6,609 nucleotides of DNA from DASRWD01 sp044507975. GTDB lineage: Bacteria; Deinococcota; Deinococci; Deinococcales; Trueperaceae. The stretch spans positions 1 to 6,609 of the forward strand of contig JBIQIQ010000137.1 in the NCBI GenBank assembly GCA_044507975.1, read 5' to 3'. Positions 1-5,736 of the stretch are shown here, piece after piece. The translations under genes and the position numbers were made by a program. Each line of letters starts with the position of its first letter. Position 1 is the first letter of the stretch. A model generated the notes under the pieces. It did no database searches. It saw only the letters and a list, made by a program, of their open reading frames with translations, and was not told where the DNA came from.

Positions 1-353
1 CTGATGACCCTGCGGCTGCCGACGCGCTCGGCGATGCGCCGGGCGGAGACGCCCGCCATGAGCGAGACGAACGCGGCGTCGCGCCGCGCGACGAGGGGCG
101 CCACCCGGGCGAAGGACTGCGGCTTGACGGCGAGGAGGGCGTAGGCGGCTCGCTTGAGGCCGTCGTCGCCGACGAAGGCCACGCCGTGGCGCTCCGCCAG
201 CTCGGCGCCGCGGCGCTCGTTGGGGTGGTAGATCGCGACCTCACCCGCCTCGAGCACGCCGGCGCGCAACGCCCCCTGCAGCACCGCGCCGCCCATGCGG
301 CCCGCGCCGACGATGACGAGCTCGAGGTGGCCGCCTGGCGTCACGCGGGCCAT
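1..353 (-). CDS. proC: Pyrroline-5-carboxylate reductase, N-terminal part (truncated by window edge)
   Basis: ProC reduces 1-pyrroline-5-carboxylate to L-proline with NAD(P)H in the cytoplasm, the last step of proline synthesis. Only the first 117 codons are in the window; the family is about 260-280 residues, so the C-terminal dimerisation and substrate domain lies beyond the left edge. Visible features are a first beta strand followed by the dinucleotide-binding turn GAGRMGG (residues 16-22), a second strand ending in IYHPNERR (41-48) where the cofactor ribose/phosphate is usually read, the family segment LLAVKPQSF (73-81), and SLMAGVSARRIAERVG (97-112), equivalent to the ProC 'AGV' strand-helix. 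The ATG is supported by a GAGGAGG Shine-Dalgarno 8 nt upstream. It follows the VanZ-like gene by 67 bp on the same strand, so it may be the operon's last visible gene or have its own promoter. A ketopantoate reductase or 6-phosphogluconate dehydrogenase is less likely because of the VKPQ and MAGVS motifs. Confidence 0.9.
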   Translation of the reverse strand, partial: MARVTPGGHLELVIVGAGRMGGAVLQGALRAGVLEAGEVAIYHPNERRGAELAERHGVAFVGDDGLKRAAYALLAVKPQSFARVAPLVARRDAAFVSLMAGVSARRIAERVGSRRVI

Positions 354-361
354 ACTACCCG

Positions 362-368
362 CCTCCTC
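362..368 (-). promoter_or_regulatory. Shine-Dalgarno site of proC
   Basis: The minus strand reads GAGGAGG, 8 nt before the proC ATG at 353. This near-consensus site fixes the proC start. Confidence 0.75.
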
Positions 369-420
369 GCGCCCCGCCCGGGCGGATACCCCACAAGGCG
401 GTCGCCCTCCTGAACTACGT

Positions 421-798
421 TCACGTCCCTCGTCGGGGCCGCCTGCGGCGACCGAGGGCGCGCCCCACGAGCCACGCCCCGACCGCCGCCCCGAGGGCGT
501 CGGCGAGGAGGTCGAGAGGGTCGCTCCAGCGCCCCGGCACGAACGCCTGGTGGACCTCGTCGGTGGCGCCGTAGAGCGTCGCCAGCGCAGCGGCGAGCAG
601 CGGTCTCTCGGTGGCCAGCGTCAGCATCGCAGCCAGCAAGGCGAACGCCGCGAAATGGCCCACCTTGTCGGAGCCAGGGGGCAGCGAGCCGAGGAGGCCG
701 CCGACGTCGGCCGTGCTCGACTGCCAGAAGATCAGCCCGGCCCACGTCGCCGTCGCCAGCCAGCCGAGCAGGCGCCGTCTCCTGCGGGGCCCGGGCAC
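421..798 (-). CDS. VanZ-like family small membrane protein
   Basis: A 125-residue integral membrane protein of the VanZ-like family. VanZ itself gives low-level teicoplanin resistance, but most small relatives have no known role, so no resistance function should be inferred. An arginine-rich N-terminus (residues 5-9) precedes a first hydrophobic helix (about 10-27) ending in FWQSS. SDKVGHF (43-49) leads into helix two (about 47-63), a third hydrophobic stretch covers about 67-78, then comes the hallmark TDEVHQAFVPGR (79-90) with WSDPLDLLADALGA (91-104) and helix four (about 97-115), followed by a basic tail. The DKVGH and DE-HQ-F-PGR-D motifs are diagnostic. I chose GTG at 798 because it sits just before the first helix and has AGGAAG 5 nt upstream. 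An in-frame TTG at 846, overlapping the ansA stop codon, would add 16 residues and couple the two genes. The reading frame is open further upstream, but that part is the shadow of ansA. In-frame TGA and TAG codons end the gene two codons apart. Confidence 0.83.
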   Translation of the reverse strand: MPGPRRRRRLLGWLATATWAGLIFWQSSTADVGGLLGSLPPGSDKVGHFAAFALLAAMLTLATERPLLAAALATLYGATDEVHQAFVPGRWSDPLDLLADALGAAVGAWLVGRALGRRRRPRRGT

Positions 799-842
799 AG
801 GCCCTTCCTGTCGCGGTGCCTCAGGCGCGGGCTCGCGCGACC

Positions 843-1856
843 TCAAACGCTCAGCTCCCCGCGGAGGTCGCGTGCGACGAGCTCCCTGACCTCGTCGGGC
901 GCGAGCCCCTGGCCGAGCAGCCAGATGAGCTTCGCCAACGCGGCCTCCTGCGTCATGTCCGCGCCCGAGACGACGCCGGCGTGGCGCAGCGCGGAGCCGG
1001 TGGCGTAGCCGCCCATGTCCACGCCGCCGCGCAGGCACTGCGTGGTGTTGACGACGACGACCCCTCGGGCCGTCGCCGCTGCGATCGCCCCGAGCAGCGC
1101 TCCGTCCCGGCTGGGCGCGTTGCCGGCGCCGTAGGTCTCGAGGACGAGGCCCGTAAGCGGAGGCCTGAGCACGTTCTCGACGAGCCCGGGCGCGATGCCG
1201 GGGAACAGCCGCAGCGCGGCCACGCTGACGGCCTCGAGATCGGCCACCCTTAGGGGCCCGGCCTGAGGCGGGCGCCTCTCGCCCGGGCCGGCCTCGACCC
1301 TCACGCCGAGGCGCGCGAGCGGGGGGTGGTTGGGGGAGTCGAAGGCGTCGAAGCCGGTGGAGGAGACCTTGGTGACGCGGTTGCCGCGCAGGACGACACC
1401 CCCGAAGCAGACGCTGACCTCGCGCACCTCGCCGGCCGCTGCCACGAGCAGGGAGCCGATCAGGTTCTCCCGGGCGTCGCTCCTGAGCTCTCCGAGCGGC
1501 ACCTGCGAGCCCGTCACGACGACAGGCTTCCCCAGCCCCTCGAGCAGGAACGAGAGCGCCGACGCTGTGTACGCGAGCGTGTCGGTGCCGTGCAGGACGA
1601 CGAACCCGTCGAACTCCGCGTAGCGCAGCTCGATGAGCCGCGCCAGCGCCAGCCAGTCGCTAGGAGTGGCGTCGGAGGAGTCGAGGAGAGGCTCGAACTC
1701 GACGAGCTCTGTCTCGGGCAGCTCGGGAGAGGCGAGCTCGACCAGGGATGCCAGCAGGGTGGCGAGGTGACCGGGCGCCGGCTGGTAACCGGCGGGGCCG
1801 CGCCGCATGCCGATCGTGCCGCCCGTATGCGCCAGCAGCACGCGCTTGCGGGTCAT
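843..1856 (-). CDS. ansA: L-asparaginase, type I (cytoplasmic)
   Basis: Hydrolyses L-asparagine to L-aspartate and ammonia. The 337-residue length matches type I enzymes such as E. coli AnsA (338 aa). There is no signal peptide, so it is not the periplasmic type II form. The first active-site motif is AHTGGTIGM (residues 9-17, nucleophile Thr14). The second is LHGTDTLAYTASALSFLL (88-105), with Thr91 and Asp92. KPVVVTGSQVPLGELRSDARENL (110-132) follows, then the GNRVTKVSSTGFDAFDSPN block (158-176) with Lys163. These four residues fall at the same numbers as in E. coli AnsA, which also supports the ATG at 1856. Thr162, known in the E. coli enzyme for allosteric control by asparagine, is present too. 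The C-terminal domain has NTTQCLRGGVDMGGYATGSAL (270-290) and GVVSGADMTQEAALAKL (294-310). No good ribosome-binding site is seen before the start, and the preceding gene ends 41 bp upstream, so translation may depend on coupling. In this operon the product aspartate would feed ArgG. Confidence 0.93.
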   Translation of the reverse strand: MTRKRVLLAHTGGTIGMRRGPAGYQPAPGHLATLLASLVELASPELPETELVEFEPLLDSSDATPSDWLALARLIELRYAEFDGFVVLHGTDTLAYTASALSFLLEGLGKPVVVTGSQVPLGELRSDARENLIGSLLVAAAGEVREVSVCFGGVVLRGNRVTKVSSTGFDAFDSPNHPPLARLGVRVEAGPGERRPPQAGPLRVADLEAVSVAALRLFPGIAPGLVENVLRPPLTGLVLETYGAGNAPSRDGALLGAIAAATARGVVVVNTTQCLRGGVDMGGYATGSALRHAGVVSGADMTQEAALAKLIWLLGQGLAPDEVRELVARDLRGELSV

Positions 1857-1897
1857 GGCACCGAGTATCGCCCAGACGAGACGGGCGGCGACCGGCC

Positions 1898-2476
1898 CTA
1901 GCGGATGCCGGGGGGCACCTGCGCGGGTGGCGGCTCCGGCAGGTTCGCCGGCATCGGCACCCCGCTCAGGCGCTTGACGACGCCGTTCTCGTTGCAGCCG
2001 ACGTAGAACGGGCAGCGCAGGCACTCCGACCACACGCGCGGGTGGAGGTCGCGCGTCTTGTCGATGAGCGAGAAGCCGCAGCGCTCGAAGAACTCGACCT
2101 CGTAGGTCCAGGCGAACAGCACGGGTATGCCCACGCGCCTGGCCTCCTGCTCGCAGGCCGAGACCAGTGCCCGGCCCACGCCCTTGGCGCGCACCTCGGG
2201 CGCCACCGCCAGGCCGCGCACCTCGGCGATGTCGCCCCAGAGGATGTGGAGGGCGCCGTTGCCGGCGAACCGCTTGCCCTCCGGCGTCTCGACCTCGGCG
2301 ACGAAGAAGTCCCGCAGGTTCTCGAAGATGTTCTGCATCGGCCGCACGAGCATCCGGCCCTGGCTCGCCCAGTAGCCGATGTTCTCGAAGATCTTGGGCA
2401 CGTCCTCGGCGCGCGCGGAGCGCACCGTCACGTCGGCGGGTACCGCTGCGGACGGCGAGACGGCCTCAAGCGCCAC
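1898..2476 (-). CDS. argA: GNAT acetyltransferase, probable short-type N-acetylglutamate synthase
   Basis: Probably transfers acetyl from acetyl-CoA to glutamate, the first step of arginine synthesis. The 192 residues form one GNAT domain (about 16-170) with no amino-acid-kinase domain, as in short NAGS proteins such as mycobacterial Rv2747. Shared-looking segments are ARAEDVPKIFENI (21-33), GNGALHILWGDIAEVRGLAVAPE (72-94), the acetyl-CoA loop RAKGVGRAL (96-104) and TYEVEFFERCGF (124-135). The C-terminus has three cysteines, CLRC then C161 (152, 155, 161), followed by VVKRL and a proline-rich tail of about 20 residues. The GTG start at 2476 is firmly placed by AAGGAGG 9 nt upstream inside argH. 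The gene overlaps the argH end by 11 bp, implying translational coupling. Some bacteria fuse this domain to ArgH, which supports the arginine role. The substrate is inferred from family and context; another amino-acid N-acetyltransferase remains possible, so the symbol is provisional. Confidence 0.78.
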   Translation of the reverse strand: MALEAVSPSAAVPADVTVRSARAEDVPKIFENIGYWASQGRMLVRPMQNIFENLRDFFVAEVETPEGKRFAGNGALHILWGDIAEVRGLAVAPEVRAKGVGRALVSACEQEARRVGIPVLFAWTYEVEFFERCGFSLIDKTRDLHPRVWSECLRCPFYVGCNENGVVKRLSGVPMPANLPEPPPAQVPPGIR

Positions 2477-3866
2477 GTTCCAGCTCCTCCTTGGCGGCCG
2501 CGACCGCCTCTGCGACGCGCGCGGTCGCCGTGCCGCCCTGGCTGGCGCGCGCGTCCACCACCGCCTCGAGGCTGAGGGCCGCGAAGACGTCCTCGCCCAC
2601 GCGCTCGTCGACCGAGCGCATCTGCTCCAGGGTCAGGCCCAGGAGCCCCACGCCCTCGTCGAGGGCCAGGGCCACCAAGCGGCCGACGGCGTGGTGCGCA
2701 TCCCTGAACGGCACTCCGCGGCGTACGAGGTAGTCGGCAAGGTCGGTGGCGTTCGAGAAGCCGCTCTCGGCGGCCTGGCGCATGCGGGAGCCGTTGAACT
2801 TCACCCTCGGCAGCATGCCGATGTAGAGACGCAGGGCGTCCTCCGCGGTCGAGAGGGCGTCGAAGAGGCCCTCCTTGTCCTCCTGCATGTCCTTGTTGTA
2901 GGAGAGCGGCAGGCCCTTCATCACCGTCAGGATGCCCATGAGCGCCCCGTAGACGCGGCCGGTCTTGCCGCGCACGAGCTCGCTGACGTCGGGGTTCTTC
3001 TTCTGCGGCATCATCGAGCTGCCCGTCGTGTAGGCGTCCGGCAGCGTCACGAAGCCGAACTCCTGGCTCGACCAGACGATCAGCTCCTCCGAGAGGCGCG
3101 AGAGGTGCATCATCAGGATCGCCAGTGCCGAGACCGTCTCGATGACGAAGTCGCGGTCGGACACGGCGTCGAGCGAGTTGGCCGCCACACGCGAGAACCC
3201 GAGCAGCTCGGCCGTGCGGCGCCGGTCGATGGGGAACGTGGTGCCCGCCAGGGCGCCGGCCCCCAGCGGCGACTCGTCGGCGCGCGCCAGGGCGTCCTCC
3301 AGGCGGCCCCGGTCACGCCCGAGCATCTCGAAGTAGGCGAGCAGGTGGTGAGAGAGCAGCACGGGCTGCGCTACCTGCAGGTGCGTGTAGCCAGGCATCA
3401 CGACGCCGAGGTGCCGCTCGGCGAGCTCGACCAGCACGGCCCTGAGCTCGGCGATGAGGGCGATGACGTGACCGCCGCGCCGCCTCACGTGCAGGCGCAT
3501 GTCGGTCGCGACCTGGTCGTTGCGGCTCCGCGCCGTGTGGAGCTTCCCGCCGACCGCCCCGAGGCGACGGGTCAGGTGGTGCTCGACGTTCATGTGGACG
3601 TCCTCGTGCTCCTCGCTGAGCTCGAGGCGCCCGGCCTCGACGTCCTCGAGGACGGCGCGCAGGCCCTGCTCGATGGCGGCGCCCTCCTCGGGAGTGAGCA
3701 CGCCCTGCTCGGTGAGCATGCGGGCGTGTGCGAGCGATCCCTCGACGTCCTCGATCGCCATCGCGCCGTCGACCGAGACCGAGGCGTTGACGCGCCGGAC
3801 GAGGTCGTCCATCGGCTCAGCGAAGCGCCCGCCCCACATGGCCGCGCCCTTGCCCCGCTCGCTCAC
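2466..3866 (-). CDS. argH: Argininosuccinate lyase
   Basis: Cleaves L-argininosuccinate to L-arginine and fumarate, the final step of arginine synthesis; a cytoplasmic homotetramer of the fumarase/aspartase superfamily. The 466 residues match the usual 455-475. Visible in order are MWGGRFAEP (10-18), EDVHMNVEHHL (88-98), the substrate-binding GGKLHTARSRNDQVATD (106-122), GYTHLQVAQP (159-168) with the catalytic-region Thr161-His162, and the superfamily signature GSSMMPQKKN (282-291) with the catalytic Ser283. GLPLSYNKDMQEDKEG (318-333), GFSNATDLADYLV (369-381) and GGTATARV (444-451) follow. His162 and Ser283 carry the same numbers as in duck delta-2 crystallin. The start is the GTG at 3866, with only a weak upstream purine run; the in-frame ATG at 3839, just before WGGRF, is an alternative that would shorten the protein by 9 residues. 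It lies 34 bp after the small GNAT gene and overlaps the NAGS-like gene at its 3' end. No key residue appears missing. Confidence 0.97.
   Translation of the reverse strand: MSERGKGAAMWGGRFAEPMDDLVRRVNASVSVDGAMAIEDVEGSLAHARMLTEQGVLTPEEGAAIEQGLRAVLEDVEAGRLELSEEHEDVHMNVEHHLTRRLGAVGGKLHTARSRNDQVATDMRLHVRRRGGHVIALIAELRAVLVELAERHLGVVMPGYTHLQVAQPVLLSHHLLAYFEMLGRDRGRLEDALARADESPLGAGALAGTTFPIDRRRTAELLGFSRVAANSLDAVSDRDFVIETVSALAILMMHLSRLSEELIVWSSQEFGFVTLPDAYTTGSSMMPQKKNPDVSELVRGKTGRVYGALMGILTVMKGLPLSYNKDMQEDKEGLFDALSTAEDALRLYIGMLPRVKFNGSRMRQAAESGFSNATDLADYLVRRGVPFRDAHHAVGRLVALALDEGVGLLGLTLEQMRSVDERVGEDVFAALSLEAVVDARASQGGTATARVAEAVAAAKEELERGA
2486..2492 (-). promoter_or_regulatory. Consensus Shine-Dalgarno site for the NAGS-like gene, inside argH
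   Basis: The minus strand reads AAGGAGG within the last codons of argH, 9 nt before the GTG at 2476. It decides the start of the downstream gene and shows that the 11-bp overlap is a designed junction rather than an annotation artefact. Confidence 0.8.
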
Positions 3867-3900
3867 GACGCGCCCCGGCCGCCCTGGGCTGGGCCCGCCC

Positions 3901-4320
3901 TCATTGCGCCACCTGCCGCTGCCACACCCCTCCGACGCGCTTGCTGAGGAGCAGCGGCGAGGCGCCCGCCTGCCGGTAGCCCATGCGCCGGTAGTAGGGC
4001 AGGAGCCGCTCCTCGTGGACGTCGAGGTCGAGGAGGGGCACGTTGCCCTTGATCGCCAGCGCCTCGAGCTTCGTCATCAGCCAGCGGCCGTAGCCTTGGC
4101 CGCGCTCCTCGGGGCGCGTCGTTACGCGCTCGACCGACCAGCCGGCGTCGGACGGGGTCCAGCGCACGGCCGCCAGCACGGGCCCACCCTGCCGCTCGAC
4201 GACGAGGGAGCCGCCCTTGGCGAGCCACGCCCTGACGGTGAGCGCGTCCTTCTCGGGGGAGCCGGCCGCGGCGTAGAGGTCGGCGAGCCGCTCGGCGTCC
4301 GCGACCGTGGCGAGGCGCAT
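3901..4320 (-). CDS. GNAT-family N-acetyltransferase, substrate unknown
   Basis: A 139-residue protein that is essentially one GNAT domain, so it should move an acetyl group from acetyl-CoA to an amine. Residues 1-20 are the usual opening helix (MRLATVADAERLADLYAAAG). The beta-4 strand WSVERVTTRPEE (61-72) leads into the acetyl-CoA pyrophosphate loop RGQGYGRWL (73-81), the clearest diagnostic. LLDLDVHEERLLPYYRRMGY (96-115) is the typical late strand, helix and aromatic 'YYRRMGY' end. It sits between argG (58 bp upstream) and argH (34 bp downstream), so it is co-transcribed with arginine genes, but nothing in the sequence identifies the acceptor. It does not resemble the NAGS-like protein two genes on beyond the shared fold. 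The start is uncertain: ATG at 4320 fits the domain, but no clear Shine-Dalgarno precedes it. GTG at 4326 and TTG at 4377, right after the argG stop, are in-frame alternatives. Confidence 0.8.
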   Translation of the reverse strand: MRLATVADAERLADLYAAAGSPEKDALTVRAWLAKGGSLVVERQGGPVLAAVRWTPSDAGWSVERVTTRPEERGQGYGRWLMTKLEALAIKGNVPLLDLDVHEERLLPYYRRMGYRQAGASPLLLSKRVGGVWQRQVAQ

Positions 4321-4378
4321 CCTCACGGCGGGCCGGGCGGCGCCGGCCTCGAGGGGCCAGAGCGAGGTGGAGGGCAAC

Positions 4379-5659
4379 TCAGGCGACCCCTTCCGCGGGT
4401 GCGGCGGCCTCGGCGGTCTGCTCGCCACCGGCGCGAGCCTGGTCGAGCTGCGTGCGTATGCGCAGCCGCAGGGCGTTGAGCTTGATGAAGCCGTCGGCGT
4501 CGCCCTGGTGGTAGACGTCGTCCTCCTCGAAGGTGACGACGTCCTGGCGGTAGAGGCTGTTCGGCGACCGGCGCCCGGTGACGTTGACCGAGCCCTTGTA
4601 GAGCCGCAGGCGCGCCTCACCGGTGACGGGGCGCTGGACGTCGTCCATGAGGCGCTGCATGGCCTCGCGCTCGGGCGAGAACCAGAAGCCGTTGTAGACG
4701 GCGGCGGCGTACTTCGGCACCATCTCGTCGCGGAGCTGGAGGACCTGGCGGTCGAGCGTCAACGACTCGACGGCCTTGTGAGCGTGGAACAGCAGCGTGC
4801 CGCCAGGCGTCTCGTAGCAGCCACGCGACTTCATGCCGACGAACCGGTTCTCCACGATGTCGACGCGGCCCACGCCGTGGCGCCCGGCGATCTCGTTGGC
4901 CCGAACGAGGAGGTCGTAGGGCGAGAGCCTTTCGCCGTCGATGGCTACCGGGGTGCCGCTCTCGAACGCGACGACGACCTCGGCGCCCTCGTCGGGGGCG
5001 TCCTCAGGGTCGACCGTCAGGCGCCACATGCCCTTGGGCGGAGCGGCCCAGGGGTCCTCGAGGACGCCGCCCTCGTAGCTGATGTGGTACGCGTTGGCGT
5101 CCATCGAGTAGGGCTTCTCCTTGGTGACCGGGACGTCGATGCCGTGCTCGCGCGCGTAGGCGATGCAGTCCTCGCGGCCCCTCAGGTCCCACTCGCGCCA
5201 GGGAGCGATGACGCTGACGTCGGGCTTCAGGGCGTAGGCCGAGAGCTCGAAGCGCACCTGGTCGTTGCCTTTGCCGGTGGCGCCGTGCGCCACGGCGTCC
5301 GCGCCCTCGGCCTCGGCGATCTCGACCATCCGCTTGGCGATGAGGGGCCGAGCGAAGGAGGTGCCCAGCATGTAGTAGCCCTCGTAGATCGCCCCGGACC
5401 GCAGGACGGGGAAGACGTAGTCGGCGACGAACTCCTCGCGCAGGTCGTCCGCGTAGGCGGCGCTGGCACCGGTGCGCAGGGCCTTCTCCTTCGCCTCGGT
5501 GACCTCGTCTCCCTGGCCGATGTCCGCCGTGAACGCCACTACCTCCGCGCCGTACTCGGCCTTCAGCCAGTGAAGGATGACGGAGGTATCCAACCCGCCC
5601 GAGTAGGCGAGCACGACCTTGTTCACTTGCTTGCTGCCCTGCTTCATCCTGGTGATCAT
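4379..5659 (-). CDS. argG: Argininosuccinate synthase
   Basis: Joins citrulline and aspartate with ATP hydrolysis to AMP and PPi, giving argininosuccinate; cytoplasmic homotetramer. The N-terminal nucleotide-binding domain has the PP-loop SGGLDTS (residues 20-26), FTADIGQG (43-50), GYYMLGTSFARPLIAK (94-109) and HGATGKGNDQVRFE (125-138). Downstream are APWREWDL (152-159), KPYSMDANAYHISYEGGVLEDPW (182-204), the substrate-binding GRHGVGRVDIVENRFVGMKSRGCYETPGG (259-287), LYKGSVNVTGRRSPNSLY (353-370) and DGFIKLNALRLR (389-400). The sequence resembles the Thermus enzyme almost block for block. At 426 residues it exceeds the usual about 400. About 11 extra residues precede the first strand, and an Ala/Glu-rich tail of about 20 residues follows the oligomerisation helix. 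The start is therefore open: ATG 5659 has AGAGG directly against it (poor spacing), while ATG 5647 and GTG 5626 are in-frame choices that better match family length. It is the first gene after the ARG-box-like operator and probably heads the operon. Confidence 0.97.
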   Translation of the reverse strand: MITRMKQGSKQVNKVVLAYSGGLDTSVILHWLKAEYGAEVVAFTADIGQGDEVTEAKEKALRTGASAAYADDLREEFVADYVFPVLRSGAIYEGYYMLGTSFARPLIAKRMVEIAEAEGADAVAHGATGKGNDQVRFELSAYALKPDVSVIAPWREWDLRGREDCIAYAREHGIDVPVTKEKPYSMDANAYHISYEGGVLEDPWAAPPKGMWRLTVDPEDAPDEGAEVVVAFESGTPVAIDGERLSPYDLLVRANEIAGRHGVGRVDIVENRFVGMKSRGCYETPGGTLLFHAHKAVESLTLDRQVLQLRDEMVPKYAAAVYNGFWFSPEREAMQRLMDDVQRPVTGEARLRLYKGSVNVTGRRSPNSLYRQDVVTFEEDDVYHQGDADGFIKLNALRLRIRTQLDQARAGGEQTAEAAAPAEGVA

Positions 5660-5670
5660 CCTCTGCGGCG

Positions 5671-5709
5671 GGCCAGTATCTATGCACCGGCCCTGAATAA
5701 GGATGCAAG
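5671..5709 (-). promoter_or_regulatory. Candidate tandem ARG boxes (ArgR/AhrC operator) upstream of argG
   Basis: On the plus strand, 5692-5709 contains TGAAT-AAGG-ATGCA, a 9/10 match to the ARG-box core TGAAT-N4-ATTCA known from ArgR/AhrC operators. A weaker copy, CCAGT-ATCT-ATGCA, occupies 5671-5688; only 6/10 match, but its right half is identical to that of the first box. The two 18-bp boxes are 3 bp apart (21 bp centre to centre), the phasing of classical ArgR operator pairs. They lie between the EamA stop and the argG start, where a repressor would block argG transcription in response to arginine. No ArgR gene is in the window, so the regulator is inferred. Confidence 0.55.
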
Positions 5710-5736
5710 ATTATCACCGAGCTCGGCGGCGGGCAA
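5710..5736 (-). promoter_or_regulatory. Possible sigma-A promoter of the arg operon
   Basis: On the minus strand TTGCCC (5736-5731) is followed after 15 bp by GATAAT (5715-5710), a 5/6 match to the -10 hexamer that overlaps the EamA stop codon. Initiation would fall near 5703, inside the upstream ARG-box candidate, leaving a leader of about 40 nt before argG. The spacer is shorter than the ideal 17 bp, so only the -10 is persuasive. Confidence 0.35.

Noticed and set aside
354..420. A rho-independent terminator after the VanZ-like gene
   Set aside because: The only strong inverted repeat is a 12-bp palindrome without a loop or a following T run, and it lies next to the proC ribosome-binding site.
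295..1008. A 237-codon plus-strand frame opposite the VanZ-like gene and its flanks
   Set aside because: It crosses two minus-strand genes and has an Arg/Pro/Ser-rich translation with no domain.
799..1038. An 80-residue N-terminal extension of the VanZ-like protein
   Set aside because: It is a shadow of the ansA 3' end, Arg-rich and without helices. The VanZ-like domain begins after 798.
1857..1897. A promoter for ansA based on GATACT in the 41-bp gap
   Set aside because: No -35-like hexamer is present at a workable distance, and the gap is too short and GC-rich to support the call.
1857..2033. A 59-residue N-terminal extension of AnsA into the preceding gene
   Set aside because: The family starts just before the TGGTIG motif, and ATG 1856 gives active-site numbering identical to E. 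coli AnsA. The extension is a shadow of the NAGS-like gene.
2379..3947. A 522-codon open frame on the plus strand opposite argH
   Set aside because: It is antisense to a fully conserved argH, and its translation is low-complexity (His/Arg/Ala/Leu-rich) with no recognisable motif. Long antisense frames are expected at this GC content.
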